Shown here: positions 33,508-44,039 of the stretch, one piece after another
How positions within the stretch are numbered: position 1 is the first letter of the stretch
Layout: the number at the start of each line of letters is the position of its first letter
DNA from: Pseudobutyrivibrio ruminis AD2017
GTDB taxonomy: Bacteria > Bacillota > Clostridia > Lachnospirales > Lachnospiraceae
Assembly: GCF_000424305.1 (NCBI RefSeq)
Contig: NZ_AUJQ01000003.1
Coordinates: 248,001 to 312,000, forward strand
Reading direction: 5' to 3'
DNA length: 64,000 bases
Program-made: the position numbers and the translations under genes
Notes under the pieces: model-generated
The model's input: the letters and a program-made list of their open reading frames with translations, nothing else
The model's database searches: none
What the model was told of the DNA's origin: nothing

Positions 33508-33951
33508 ATGTTAATGCCTAGTATTTTATCAAATGATTTTATGGATGATTTCTTCTCAGTACCACGTGTAACAGGTTTTGGTGGTTCCAGATTCGATCGT
33601 GATTTTTCACGAATGATGACAACAGATGTAAAAGAAACTGATAATGCATATCAGCTAGATATGAACCTTCCAGGATTTGCTAAGGAAGATATCAAAGCAG
33701 AGCTTAAGGATGGATATCTTACAATCCATGCTGAGTCAAACAGCAGCAATGATGAGCAGGATGATGATGGCAACTTCATCAGACGTGAACGCTACACAGG
33801 TTCATGCTCTAGAAGCTTCTATGTAGGAGATGGAGTAACACAGGATGATATCCACGCAGCCTTCAAGGATGGCGTTCTTACCCTTACAGTTCCTAAGAAG
33901 GAAGCAATCCCTGAAAAAGAAGAAACAAAATATATAGCTATTGAAGGATAA
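33508..33951 (+). CDS. Hsp20 small heat-shock protein
   Basis: 147 residues behind AAGGAGG. A short N-terminal arm is followed by the alpha-crystallin domain (about 38-135: VKETDNAYQLDMNLPGFAKEDI, FKDGVLTLTVPKKE). A C-terminal I-x-I-like motif is in KYIAIEG. Holdase chaperone for unfolded proteins in the cytosol. The long leader carries a CIRCE operator, so HrcA should control it. A terminator follows at 33966. Confidence 0.93.
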   Translation: MLMPSILSNDFMDDFFSVPRVTGFGGSRFDRDFSRMMTTDVKETDNAYQLDMNLPGFAKEDIKAELKDGYLTIHAESNSSNDEQDDDGNFIRRERYTGSCSRSFYVGDGVTQDDIHAAFKDGVLTLTVPKKEAIPEKEETKYIAIEG

Positions 33952-33965
33952 CTTGAAAATCACAG

Positions 33966-33995
33966 GTCCCATGGCAAGCGCCATGGGACTTTTTA
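33966..33995 (+). terminator. Terminator of hsp20
   Basis: Stem GTCCCATGGC/GCCATGGGAC with a short loop followed by TTTTTA. Confidence 0.85.
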
Positions 33996-34067
33996 TTTAC
34001 GATTTCCATTTACTACAAAAACACAAAAACTACTTTCCTGCATACCCCATGTCTTGTCTTAAAATTG

Positions 34068-34431
34068 TTAAGTGAATTTATACTCTTTTAGAATTCCACT
34101 TAAAACTTGGAAATTGAGTTAAGTGAGAAAAACAAAAAAATAATTCCACTTAACTTTACATAAATTTTTTGAGCTAAAGTTAAGTTTCATATCGAATTCA
34201 ATTTTTTCACTTATGTTTATGTTAAGTGATTTTAAAACATATCCGTTTCACACTTAACTCCCATAATAATTAATACCAAATGAAGCAAAAAAATTAAGTG
34301 AAAAAAATTTTTTCACTATAAAACTTAACAGGAAAGTGTGATTTTAAGTGAAAATATGTTTTTCTCATTTTCACTTAACTCCAGCAGAATTTTTTGTTAA
34401 GTGAAAAAGCTTTTTTAGAATATTCACTTAC
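34068..34431. repeat. Array A of 14 alternating TTAAGTG/CACTTAA half-sites
   Basis: Half-sites start at 34068, 34097, 34119, 34147, 34180, 34208, 34222, 34251, 34294, 34322, 34344, 34372, 34397 and 34425, alternating in orientation, so they form seven inverted pairs (28-29 bp between starts). Ten are perfect 7-mers and four have one to two changes. Pair-to-pair steps of 51, 61, 42, 72, 50 and 53 bp are near whole helical turns. The same array in inverse orientation lies at 63156-63519 with identical spacing. The surrounding 33996-34535 is otherwise non-coding. Confidence 0.85.
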
Positions 34432-34541
34432 TTCTTTAGCACATACATCTAAATGACAATTTAAACAGTGATACTACATGTTTACTGAAAGCTAAAATAT
34501 GTACTATACTGTTAAAAAATGTTAGAGAGAAGGAAATGCTT

Positions 34542-35399
34542 ATGAAAAAAGGCCTAGTTATGGAAGGTGGTGCCATGAGAGGCATGTTTACCTGCGGTGT
34601 AATTGATGTTCTCATGGAAAATGGAATTGAATTTGATAGTGCGGTGGGAGTATCTGCCGGCGCCACTTTTGGTTTGAATTATAAATCAAAGCAGATTGGT
34701 AGACCACTTAGATACAACAAAAAATATTGCAAGGATAAAAGATATGCCAGCATGGAGTCACTGATAAAAACTGGTGATATCTACAATGTGCCATTTTGCT
34801 ACGGCACACTTCCTTATGAATTAGATATATGGGACGTGGATACATTTTATAGCAATCCTATGGATTTCTATTGTGTAGCAACAGATATTAAAACGGGCCA
34901 GGCAGTGTATCACAAATGTGATAATTACGATGCCACTCCGGAAGGAGCTGATATCAGCTGGATTAGAGCATCAGCATCTATGCCTGTGGTTTCACGCCCA
35001 GTGGAGATTGACGGTGGAGTATATCTTGATGGTGGTATGTCAGATTCCATTCCGCTTAAGTTTATGGAGTCTCAGGGATGCGACAAGATACTTGTAATAG
35101 AAACTCAGCCTGCGGACTATGTGAAAAAGCCTCAGAAATACATGGGATTGATTAAGCTTATGCTAAGCAAATATCCTAAGATGATAGCTACAATGGCTGG
35201 CCGCCATGACATGTACAACAGCCAAAAGTCATATATTAAATCAAAGGAAGCCACAGGTGATGTCTTTGTCATCCGCCCAGATGCTCCACTTCACATCGGA
35301 GCCACTGAAAAGAACCCTGATGAGCTTCAAAGAGTGTATGACGTGGGCAGACGCATAGCAATTGAAAACCTGGATGAATTAAAAAAGTACTTGGCATAG
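34542..35399 (+). CDS. Patatin-like phospholipase
   Basis: 285 residues from the ATG at 34542; the ATG two codons earlier is too close to the AAGG site. Oxyanion-hole motif EGGAMRGMF, nucleophile elbow GVSAG and catalytic aspartate motif DGGMSD are all present, so the Ser-Asp dyad is complete. This is the compact bacterial patatin type (YjjU/RssA-like), a cytosolic acyl hydrolase acting on lipids. It stands alone between the hairpin-site array and a set of four stacked hairpins. Physiological substrate unknown. Confidence 0.88.
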   Translation: MKKGLVMEGGAMRGMFTCGVIDVLMENGIEFDSAVGVSAGATFGLNYKSKQIGRPLRYNKKYCKDKRYASMESLIKTGDIYNVPFCYGTLPYELDIWDVDTFYSNPMDFYCVATDIKTGQAVYHKCDNYDATPEGADISWIRASASMPVVSRPVEIDGGVYLDGGMSDSIPLKFMESQGCDKILVIETQPADYVKKPQKYMGLIKLMLSKYPKMIATMAGRHDMYNSQKSYIKSKEATGDVFVIRPDAPLHIGATEKNPDELQRVYDVGRRIAIENLDELKKYLA

Positions 35400-35441
35400 T
35401 GCTCATATCGCCGTTGTAAAAAATAGGGGAAAATTCATGAC

Positions 35442-35559
35442 TTCTTGTGGGCTACTTAAGGAAAAAGCCCACAAGAACTTGGCTTCGCCAAGCAATATTT
35501 TCTTTCAGAAAATATTGGTCTATGTCCGGTTCTTGTTTTTCTGATGAAAAACAAAAACC
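35442..35559. other. Four contiguous hairpins, candidate structured RNA
   Basis: TTCTTGTGGGCT/AGCCCACAAGAA (35442-35477, 12 bp), CTTGGC/GCCAAG (35478-35492, loop TTC), CAATATTTTCT/AGAAAATATTG (35493-35517, loop TTC) and GGTTCTTGTTTTTC/GAAAAACAAAAACC (35528-35559, one mismatch). The first three abut with no unpaired base between them. No simple terminator T run follows the first three. Could be a 3' UTR element of the patatin gene or a separate small RNA. Confidence 0.6.
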
Positions 35560-35672
35560 TATACTAAATGTGTAAATTTACTACTGTCCAGTTGGTTGCA
35601 AAATATATTGTTGGTGCTAAAATAGGCAGTGCAAAACTTATGGACATAATTATAGTAAAGAGGTAAATGTTT

Positions 35673-36500
35673 ATGAAAAAGTTATTAGTAGTTTTATGTG
35701 CACTTGCGCTTACTGCAACAGCTTGCGGAAACAAGGAAGAGGCTGTAAATAATGCAGAAGCTACAACACAAGAGGCAACAGAAAACCAGGCAGTTGAAAA
35801 GTCTGATGATGCCACTGAAAGCGCAATCAACTTAGATGAATACATAGGCGATTACGTAAACGAAGAAACAGGCGAGGTTACTATCAACAAAGATGGCGAC
35901 AGCTACGCTATGAGCGTAACTATTTACGGCCTTGCAAATATGGATGAAGGACAGGTAATGCCATTTGAAAATGGAGTAGCTTTTTACACAATCGACCCAA
36001 GCGGCAGCCCTATGACACTTTCATTTTGCAAGGCAGATGATGAATCATATACTCTTAAGGTAGAATCAAGCTCATGGGCTAATTTGGAAAATGGTACAGA
36101 ATACGAAGACTTCCACAAGGATAATGCTGATGCTGCAGTTCAGGGTACTTCAGATTTAGAAGATGGCGTGTACTACACAACATTAAGCAATGAGCCAGCT
36201 GAATATGCTGAAGAATATGCAACAAGCTTTATGCTAGAGTCTGATCATGTAGCTGTAGATGCATCTTTTAGCAAAATCGCTGATGATGGTATTACAGAGC
36301 TTGATAAATTTGAGAAGAAGGTTTACAACATCGCCATCGATGGTAACACAAAGTTCTTAGCAGGTGGCGGCGAAGGCGAGCCACAGTACATGAGCGCTAC
36401 AGAGTTCAACGACTACATTGAGCAGTGCATGGGCTCAGGACTTGGTTTAAATATCATTATTAAAAATGGTGTAGCTGAAGAAATTGGAATTTGGTCTTAA
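35673..36500 (+). CDS. Putative lipoprotein of unknown function
   Basis: 275 residues from the ATG AAA AAG at 35673, eight bases after AGAGG. A lipoprotein signal peptide (KKLLVVLCALALTATAC) places the lipid-modified cysteine at about residue 18. An acidic, Ala/Glu/Thr-rich linker follows. Then two beta-rich domains (about 50-145 and 155-275) with NLDEYIGDYVNEETGEV and DGVYYTTLSNEPAEY. No enzymatic motif. Expected on the outer face of the membrane. It is followed by the clpB promoter. Confidence 0.7.
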   Translation: MKKLLVVLCALALTATACGNKEEAVNNAEATTQEATENQAVEKSDDATESAINLDEYIGDYVNEETGEVTINKDGDSYAMSVTIYGLANMDEGQVMPFENGVAFYTIDPSGSPMTLSFCKADDESYTLKVESSSWANLENGTEYEDFHKDNADAAVQGTSDLEDGVYYTTLSNEPAEYAEEYATSFMLESDHVAVDASFSKIADDGITELDKFEKKVYNIAIDGNTKFLAGGGEGEPQYMSATEFNDYIEQCMGSGLGLNIIIKNGVAEEIGIWS

Positions 36501-36524
36501 TTAATATTAAATAATTATAAATTA

Positions 36525-36551
36525 TTAGCACTCACACTTGTCGAGTGCTAA
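36525..36551 (+). promoter_or_regulatory. CIRCE operator of clpB
   Basis: Perfect CIRCE element TTAGCACTC-N9-GAGTGCTAA. The upstream 14 bases (ATAATTATAAATTA) equal those before the hsp20 CIRCE, so both promoters are built alike. Confidence 0.95.
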
Positions 36552-36599
36552 TTTTTGTGTTAAAACATAATTACAGACAAAAGGGTGGAGGTGAGATTT

Positions 36600-39182
36600 A
36601 TGAACATCCAGAAATTTACACAGAAATCAATTGAAGCAATCAATTCCTGTGAGAAGATAGCTATGGATTATGGCAATCAGGAGATAGAGCAGGAGCATTT
36701 GTTGATGGCACTGCTTCGTCAGGAAAACGGATTGATTCCTTCATTGATTAGCAAGATGAATATAGATGTGGCTCAGTTCACAAATGCTGTAGATGCAGCG
36801 CTGCAGGCTAGAGTCAAGGTTCAGGGAGGTGATCTTAGAATAGGGCAGCATTTAAATTATGTGCTTACCTATGCTGAGGATGAGGCCAAGGCAATGCGAG
36901 ATAGCTACGTTTCAGTAGAACATCTGATGCTTGCCATGATTAAAAAGCCTAGCACTCCTGTTAAGAACATTTTCAAGAGCTTTGGCATTACAAGAGACGC
37001 ATTCCTTGCAGTGCTTGCAACAGTTAGAGGTAACCAAACCGTAAATACGGATAATCCAGAGGCTACCTACGACACACTTGAAAAATATGGTTACGACCTG
37101 GTTGAAAGAGCTAGAGAAAACAAGCTTGACCCAGTTATTGGCCGTGATGAGGAAATCAGAAATGTAATCAGAATCCTTAGCCGTAAGACTAAGAACAACC
37201 CAGTGCTTATTGGTGAACCAGGTGTTGGTAAAACAGCGGTAGTAGAGGGATTGGCACAGCGTATCGTACGAGGAGATGTGCCAGATGCACTTAAGAATAA
37301 AAAGGTATTCTCACTTGAGATTGGTTCTATGATAGCAGGTGCCAAATATCAGGGTGAATTTGAGGAAAGATTAAAAGCAGTCCTTGATGAAATTAAAAAT
37401 TCTGACGGTGAAATCATCCTATTCATCGATGAGCTTCACACCATTATCGGCGCTGGTAAGAATGGCAACGGTGGACTTGATGCAGGCAATATGCTTAAGC
37501 CAATGCTTGCACGTGGTGAGCTTCACTGTATCGGTGCAACAACACTTGATGAATATAGAGAATACATCGAAAAAGATGCAGCATTAGAGAGACGTTTCCA
37601 GCCTGTTATGGTAGACGAGCCAACAGTTGAAGATACTATCTCTATTCTACGTGGACTTAAGGAACGCTACGAAGTATTCCATGGCGTAAAGATTACAGAT
37701 GGCGCTTTAGTATCAGCTGCCACTCTTTCAAATAGATACATCTCAGACAGATTCCTTCCAGATAAGGCCATCGACCTTGTGGATGAAGCATGTGCACTGA
37801 TTAAGACAGAGCTTGATTCAATGCCAGCAGAGCTAGATGAGATGAACAGACGAGTAATGCAGCTAGAGATTGAAGAGGCTGCTCTTAAGAAGGAAACTGA
37901 TAAGCTTTCAAAGGATAGACTTGCAGACCTTCAGAAAGAACTGTCTGAATTAAGAGATGAGTACAACACCAAAAAGGCTGCTTGGGATAATGAAAAGAAG
38001 CTAGTTGAAGATGTTGCAAAGGTCAAGGAAGAGCTTGATGATGTTCAGGGTCAGATAAAGATTGCACAGCAAAAGTATGACCTTGAGGAAGCAGCAAAGC
38101 TTCAATACGGTAGACTTCCAGAGCTTCAAAGCAAGCTTGCAGCAGCAGAAGAAAAGCTGAAGGCAAGGGATGCAAACCTTGTTCATGAAAATGTATCAGA
38201 GGATGAAATCGCAAGAATCATTTCAAGATGGACAGGCATTCCTGTTGCAAAGCTTAACGAAAGCGAACGCAGCAAGACACTTCATTTGGACGAGGAATTA
38301 CACAAGCGTGTAATGGGACAGGATGATGCAGTAAAGCTTGTATCAGAAGCTATCATCCGTTCAAAGGCAGGCATCAAGGACCCTACAAAGCCAATTGGTT
38401 CATTCCTATTCTTAGGACCAACTGGTGTAGGTAAGACAGAGCTTGCTAAGACACTTGCGCAGGCACTTTTCGATGATGAAAATGCAATGGTTCGTCTTGA
38501 TATGTCCGAGTACATGGAAAAGTTTAGCGTGTCTAGACTTATCGGAGCGCCTCCAGGATATGTAGGATATGACGAGGGCGGTCAGCTTACAGAGGCAGTA
38601 AGACGTAAGCCATATTCGGTAGTACTTTTTGATGAGGTTGAAAAGGCTCATCCAGATGTATTTAACGTACTGCTTCAGGTTCTTGATGATGGACGAATCA
38701 CCGATTCTCAGGGACGTACAGTGGATTTCAAAAACACAATTATAATCATGACAAGTAACTTGGGTTCTCAGTATTTGCTAGAAGGTATTGATGAGAACAC
38801 AGGCGAAATCACTCACGCGACAAATGAGCTAGTCATGACTGAGCTAAGAAATTCCTTCCGCCCAGAGTTCTTAAACAGACTAGATGAAATCATTATGTTC
38901 AAGCCTCTTACAAAGGCTAACATAGGTGGAATCGTAGATTTGATTATGAAGGAATTAAACGACAGACTTGCTGATAGACAGCTCCACATCGAGCTTACTC
39001 CTGCAGCAAAGCAGTTTGTAATCGACCAGGGCTATGACCCAGTTTACGGTGCCCGTCCACTTAGAAGATATATTCAAAAGAATGTTGAAACCATGGCTGC
39101 CAAAATCATACTTGGTGGTGATATCCATGAGGGTTCAACAATTACAATAGACAGTGATGGCATAAGCCTCATTTCAAAATAG
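36600..39182 (+). CDS. clpB: ATP-dependent disaggregase ClpB
   Basis: 860 residues from the ATG at 36600 (GGAGGTGAG site; upstream GTG overlaps it). Clp N-domain (1-145), first AAA+ module with Walker A GEPGVGKT and Walker B LFIDELHT, the M-domain coiled coil (about 400-525) that separates ClpB from ClpA/ClpC, and a second AAA+ module with GPTGVGKT and [13 protein letters not shown]. It dissolves protein aggregates together with DnaK. The M domain holds the usual helices rich in Glu and Lys. A CIRCE operator 49 bases upstream indicates HrcA control. Confidence 0.96.
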   Translation: MNIQKFTQKSIEAINSCEKIAMDYGNQEIEQEHLLMALLRQENGLIPSLISKMNIDVAQFTNAVDAALQARVKVQGGDLRIGQHLNYVLTYAEDEAKAMRDSYVSVEHLMLAMIKKPSTPVKNIFKSFGITRDAFLAVLATVRGNQTVNTDNPEATYDTLEKYGYDLVERARENKLDPVIGRDEEIRNVIRILSRKTKNNPVLIGEPGVGKTAVVEGLAQRIVRGDVPDALKNKKVFSLEIGSMIAGAKYQGEFEERLKAVLDEIKNSDGEIILFIDELHTIIGAGKNGNGGLDAGNMLKPMLARGELHCIGATTLDEYREYIEKDAALERRFQPVMVDEPTVEDTISILRGLKERYEVFHGVKITDGALVSAATLSNRYISDRFLPDKAIDLVDEACALIKTELDSMPAELDEMNRRVMQLEIEEAALKKETDKLSKDRLADLQKELSELRDEYNTKKAAWDNEKKLVEDVAKVKEELDDVQGQIKIAQQKYDLEEAAKLQYGRLPELQSKLAAAEEKLKARDANLVHENVSEDEIARIISRWTGIPVAKLNESERSKTLHLDEELHKRVMGQDDAVKLVSEAIIRSKAGIKDPTKPIGSFLFLGPTGVGKTELAKTLAQALFDDENAMVRLDMSEYMEKFSVSRLIGAPPGYVGYDEGGQLTEAVRRKPYSVVLFDEVEKAHPDVFNVLLQVLDDGRITDSQGRTVDFKNTIIIMTSNLGSQYLLEGIDENTGEITHATNELVMTELRNSFRPEFLNRLDEIIMFKPLTKANIGGIVDLIMKELNDRLADRQLHIELTPAAKQFVIDQGYDPVYGARPLRRYIQKNVETMAAKIILGGDIHEGSTITIDSDGISLISK

Positions 39183-39201
39183 CATAGCATGCGCAAAATC
39201 A

Positions 39202-39238
39202 ATGCCACAAATATCCTAAGATGTTTGTGGCATTTTTG
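39202..39238 (+). terminator. Terminator of clpB
   Basis: Stem AATGCCACAAA/TTTGTGGCATT with loop around TATCCTAAGATG, followed by TTTTTG. Confidence 0.8.
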
Positions 39239-39389
39239 TGCATTATGCAACAAATTTGTAATTATATTGAAATATAGCAAGAATTCGTATCTAAATAGCA
39301 AGATTTAGCAATTGCGTTAAGTAAAATTAAGTTAAAATAATTTTGGCTTGAGGGGAGATGAGTTAAATCATTTTAAGGGAGAAATGAAG

Positions 39390-41446
39390 ATGAAAAAGAA
39401 ATTTTTAAAGAGCTTGATGAGCAAGCTCTTGGTAGTTGCATGCGCTGTAACAATGTGCGTATCAACACCATCAATCAATGCCCAGGCGGCAGAAACAACT
39501 CTTCTGAATACATATGGTTCTACATATGGTTATTCAGGAACATGTATCAATTTGTATCAGCTTCGTGATGCAAATCAGCTAGCATTTTTAAAGAAGCATT
39601 ACAACAGTATCACTCTCGAAAATGAGATGAAGCCAGATGCTTTGTTGGGAGGTTCGGCTAGACTTATCTCAACAGACCAGGCTAAGCGTCAGGGATACTA
39701 TATTCCTGATAATTATCGTGAGCCTTATGTTCCACAGATCAACTTCAGCACAGTAGATGAAGTTATGAAAATCTGCTACAACAATGGTCTTAAGATGAGA
39801 GCGCATACTTTAGTATGGCACTCACAGACACCTTCATGGTTCTTCAGAAGTAACTATGCTGGATACGGTGGCTTTGTAAATCCACAGGTTATGGATGCTC
39901 GTCTTGAAATGTATGTAAAGACAGTAATGAACCACGTATACACAAACCAGTATGGTAGTGTTGTATATGCATGGGATGTAGCAAACGAAGTACTTCATGC
40001 ACAGAATTCTGGCTGGGAAGCAGTTTATGGAAACAACAAGGTAAACGCTTCTTATGTAAAAAAAGCTTTCAACTATGCTTACGATACACTTGAGTATTTC
40101 AAGCTTACAAATTCTGTAAAGCTTTTCTACAACGACTTCAACACATACATGGAAGTTAACGATGTAATTAAGCTTGTTAATTACATCAACCAGGGAAGAA
40201 AGGTTTGCGCAGGTGTTGGTATGCAGTCACACCTTGGAACAGGCTTCCCTTCAGTTGATTATTATACAAATGCACTTAACTCATTCTTAAGAGCAGGCTT
40301 TGAAGTTCAGATTACTGAGATGGATATTTCTAACAAGGGTGATTATGACATGGCTAATTATGCATATAATCTCTTCAAGAATATCAACAAGGCTAAGAAG
40401 AATGGCGGTAAGATTACAAGCATTACATGGTGGGGACTTTCAGACAAAACAACATGGATTAGAAATCAGGCTCCATTACTGTTCTCTGCTCCAGGTTCAC
40501 CAAAGCAGTCTTACAACAAGGTAATTCAGGCTTACACAGAGGTTATTGGTCAGCCAGGTTCAAACCCAGCTCCACAGCCACAACCACAGCCTTCAAATCC
40601 ACAGCCTACACAGCCAAGTGGACAGAATGTAAACACAAATTCCACAGCAAACATTGCTAATGGTTGGTACTACCTTAAGAATACAAATTCTCAGAAGTAC
40701 CTTACAGTTGAAGGCAACAAGGCTGCAGCAGCTACAAATGTATGCATCAGCACAGGTACAGGTGTAGATGGTCAGAAGTGGTATGTTGAAAACTTAGGAA
40801 ATGGATACATTTCACTTAAGTCAGGTCTTGGCAACTTCATGCTTGATGTTGCAAATGGTAAGGATGAGGATGGAGCAAACATTCACATCTACAATGCTTA
40901 TGCACATGATCCACAGCAGTTTATCGTAAAGAACACAAAGAAGAGCGGTGTATACACAATCGCTACAAAGGTTTCTAAGGAAGTTAGATATATCGATGTA
41001 TATGAGCACAAGAAGACTGATGGCACAAACGTATGCCAGTGGTTATACTACGGCAATCCAAATCAGGAGTGGATTTTCGAGCCTGTACAGAATCAGTCAC
41101 AGCCTTCTGCACAGCCATCTAACCCACAGCCATCTAACCCAGCTCCACAGCCATCAACTACAGGCTTAAAGGCTACAGCTACAATCAACAGCTGGGGAAG
41201 TGGATACACAGCTAACATCAAGATTTCTAACAACACAGGAAAGAATGTAAATGGTTGGACACTTAAGCTTAAGAAGAGCGAAGTAAAGATGGATTCAAGC
41301 TGGAATGTAAACGTTAAGGAGTCAGGTGACTACTACGTAATCACACCAGTAGATTGGAACTCATCAATCAATAACGGTGGAAGCGTTGAGTTTGGATTTA
41401 ATGGTTCAGGCAGCGTTTCAAGCAACCTTTACATGGATGTTCAGTA
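39390..41446 (+). CDS. Secreted GH10 endo-xylanase with ricin-type lectin and CBM2 modules
   Basis: 685 residues from the ATG at 39390, eight bases after AAGGGAG. Signal peptide (cleavage near AQA-AE), then the GH10 barrel (about 35-385) with HTLVWHSQTPSWF, the acid/base E200 in DVANEVLHA and the nucleophile E310 in QITEMDIS. A Pro/Gln/Ser linker leads to a ricin-type beta-trefoil (CBM13-like, about 415-560, QEW/QKW repeats). A second linker leads to a C-terminal CBM2 (WGSGYTANIKISNNTGKNVNGWTL). It cuts the xylan backbone. The last 840 bases are nearly the same as in the next gene. Confidence 0.93.
40600..41446 (+). repeat. Lectin-linker-CBM2 module, copy 1
   Basis: Long near-identical direct repeat of 43021-43892. 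Protein differences are few, and the linker differs in the number of NPQPS units. A recent duplication or gene conversion is likely. Confidence 0.85.
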
Positions 41447-41534
41447 ATAGGTATGTCAGGTAACTAGTAACTAATAACTTTTAACTTCCAACCCCTCAAG
41501 CCATGTTGCTAAAACAAGAATAAGAGGGATTTTT

Positions 41535-43892
41535 ATGAATAAATTTATTAAGAGAATACTCGGACTAGCTTTGTCAGCAGCTATGTTTGCAGGAATGACA
41601 CAGGATGTGTTTGCTGCAACAGTTATCAATGGAAGCTACGTTAAGGGCGATAATGAAAACAATCCGTTAGTTACACAAAGCTATGGCGCTGACCCAGGTG
41701 TCATGGTATACAATGATACAGTTTATATTTACACTACAAACGATAGTGAAGAATTCGCTGGAAACAACGAAAATACATATGGAAAGATTAATCAGCTTAA
41801 CTGCTATTCATCAAAGGATATGGTTAACTGGACTGACCATGGTGCATTCAACATTGCAGGCAGAAATGGTGCAGCAAAGTGGGCTAGCAACTCATGGGCA
41901 CCAACAGTTTGCTGGAAGAGAATTAATGGCAAGGATAAATTCTTCCTTTATTTTGCAAACAATGCAAGCTCAATCGGAGTATTAACAGCTGATAGCCCAA
42001 CAGGTCCATGGCGTGACCCAATTGGCAGAGCTTTCATTACAAAATCAACACCAAACTGTAATGTAGAATGGCTTTTTGATCCAGCTGTCCTTGTAGATAA
42101 TGATGGAACAGGCTATCTTTACTTTGGTGGTGGTGTGCCAAGAGGACAGGATGCGCATCCAAGAACAGCCAGAGTTATCAAGCTTGGTAACGACATGATA
42201 AGCACTTCTGGTACAGCAGCTATGATTGATGCTCCTTACCTTTTTGAGGATTCAGGAATCAATAAGATTGGTAACACATATTACTATTCATACTGCTCTA
42301 ACTGGAACTGCCGCGATGGCTTCAGAAATGCAACAATCCAGGTGATGACAAGCCGTAATCCAATGGGACCTTTCACATACCAGGGTGAGATTATGGGAAA
42401 CCCAGCTCAATTCTTCAATGGTTCTGGTGGTAACAATCATCATCAGATTTTTGAGTTCAAGGGTCAGTACTATATGGCATATCATACTCACACAGTTGAG
42501 ACACAGGTAGTTAGAAGAAACCTTGGATACAGAACAACTCACATTGACAGAGTTAATGTTTCAAATGGAAGAATCAATGCAATCAAGCAGACATTAAATG
42601 GTGTTCCTATGAACCCATCTGTTAATCCATACGATTGGGTACAGGCAGAGACAATGTTTACTCAGGCTGGTATCCAGGTTCGCGGTAACAGTGATGGAAG
42701 TGCGTGGGTATCTGATATTAACAATGGCGACTTCACAAAGACTAAGGGCGTTAAGTTTACAAAGGGCGTATCAGCAATCACTGCAACAGTTCAGAGTAAC
42801 GGAAATGGAAGCATTGAAGTAAGAGAAGGTTCTCAGAATGGAACACTTCTTGGAACAATAGGTATCTCTGCAACAAATGGTTCATTCAAGGATTTCACAG
42901 GAAATGTAAAGAACGTTTCAGGAACAAAGGACATCTGCCTCGTATTCCGCGGAAACTTTGCATTTGATAGATGGAAGGCAACAGATGCTAATGGAAGCAC
43001 TGTAAATCCAGAGCCACAGCCACAGCCTACACAGCCAAGTGGACAGAATGTAAACACAAATTCTACAGCAAACATTGCTAACGGTTGGTACTACCTCAAG
43101 AATACAAATTCTCAGAAGTACCTTACAGTTGAAGGCAACAAGGCTGCAGCAGCTACAAATGTAATTATCAGCACAGGCACAGGTGTAGATGGCCAGAAGT
43201 GGTATGTTGAAAACTTAGGAAATGGCTACATTTCACTTAAGTCAGGTCTTGGAAACTACATGCTTGATGTTGCAGAAGGCAAGGGTGACGATGGAATCAA
43301 CATCCAGATTTACAATGCTTATGCACATGACCCACAGCAGTTTGTTGTAAAGAACACAAAGACAAATGGTGTTTATACAATCGCAACAAAGGCTTCTAAG
43401 GAAGTTAGATATATTGATGTATATCAGCACAAGAAGACTGATGGCACAAACGTATGCCAGTGGTTATACTATGGCAATCCAAACCAGGAGTGGATCTTCG
43501 AGCCTGTACAGAATCAGTCACAGCCAAGCAATCCACAGCCTTCAAACCCACAGCCTTCAAACCCACAGCCATCAAATCCACAGCCTACACAGCCAACAGC
43601 TGAAAGCGGTCTTACAGCTAAGGCTACTATCAACAGCTGGGGCAGCGGTTACACAGCAAACATCAAGGTATCCAACAACACTGGTAAGAACGTAAACGGT
43701 TGGACACTTAAGCTCAAGAAGAGCGAAGTAAAGATGGACTCAAGCTGGAATGTAAACGTAAAGGAATCAGGCGATTACTATGTAATTACACCAGTAGATT
43801 GGAATTCATCAATTGCAAATGGTGGAAGCGTAGAATTCGGATTCAACGGTTCAGGAAATGTTTCTACAAATCTTTACATTGATGTTCAGTAA
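41535..43892 (+). CDS. Secreted GH43 arabinofuranosidase (XynD-like) with CBM6, lectin and CBM2 modules
   Basis: 785 residues. Signal peptide to about residue 27 (VFA-AT). Five-bladed GH43 domain (about 35-360) with catalytic acids expected in YGADPGVMVYNDT, FDPAVLVDNDG and YMAYHTHTVE. A CBM6-like module (DWVQAETMFTQAGI ... DRWKAT, about 360-490) follows, as in arabinoxylan arabinofuranohydrolases of the XynD type. Next are a ricin-type beta-trefoil, an SNPQP-repeat linker and a CBM2. It should remove arabinose side chains from arabinoxylan and so help the GH10 enzyme encoded just upstream. The released arabinose fits the ara operon further on. Confidence 0.88.
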   Translation: MNKFIKRILGLALSAAMFAGMTQDVFAATVINGSYVKGDNENNPLVTQSYGADPGVMVYNDTVYIYTTNDSEEFAGNNENTYGKINQLNCYSSKDMVNWTDHGAFNIAGRNGAAKWASNSWAPTVCWKRINGKDKFFLYFANNASSIGVLTADSPTGPWRDPIGRAFITKSTPNCNVEWLFDPAVLVDNDGTGYLYFGGGVPRGQDAHPRTARVIKLGNDMISTSGTAAMIDAPYLFEDSGINKIGNTYYYSYCSNWNCRDGFRNATIQVMTSRNPMGPFTYQGEIMGNPAQFFNGSGGNNHHQIFEFKGQYYMAYHTHTVETQVVRRNLGYRTTHIDRVNVSNGRINAIKQTLNGVPMNPSVNPYDWVQAETMFTQAGIQVRGNSDGSAWVSDINNGDFTKTKGVKFTKGVSAITATVQSNGNGSIEVREGSQNGTLLGTIGISATNGSFKDFTGNVKNVSGTKDICLVFRGNFAFDRWKATDANGSTVNPEPQPQPTQPSGQNVNTNSTANIANGWYYLKNTNSQKYLTVEGNKAAAATNVIISTGTGVDGQKWYVENLGNGYISLKSGLGNYMLDVAEGKGDDGINIQIYNAYAHDPQQFVVKNTKTNGVYTIATKASKEVRYIDVYQHKKTDGTNVCQWLYYGNPNQEWIFEPVQNQSQPSNPQPSNPQPSNPQPSNPQPTQPTAESGLTAKATINSWGSGYTANIKVSNNTGKNVNGWTLKLKKSEVKMDSSWNVNVKESGDYYVITPVDWNSSIANGGSVEFGFNGSGNVSTNLYIDVQ
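43021..43892 (+). repeat. Lectin-linker-CBM2 module, copy 2
   Basis: Counterpart of 40600-41446 with a longer SNPQP linker. The two copies could recombine and delete or fuse the two genes. Confidence 0.85.
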
Positions 43893-43908
43893 ATAAGATA
43901 TTCATTGG

Positions 43909-43940
43909 TCACTCTGCGATTTGCAGAGTGACTTTTTTAT
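43909..43940 (+). terminator. Terminator of the xylan gene pair
   Basis: Stem GTCACTCTGC/GCAGAGTGAC with loop GATTT, followed by TTTTTTA. Confidence 0.85.
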
Positions 43941-44039
43941 CTGGAAATAGAACTCTAATATAAAATTCCTAAAAAAAACACAAAAATAATTATAATTAGT
44001 ATAAAATGGATTAATAAAAATATGTTGAAAGGAATCTAA

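Noticed and set aside
34068-34431. CRISPR array
   Set aside because: The repeats are 7-mers in alternating orientation with uneven gaps, there are no cas genes, and the spacers are not unique 30-mers.
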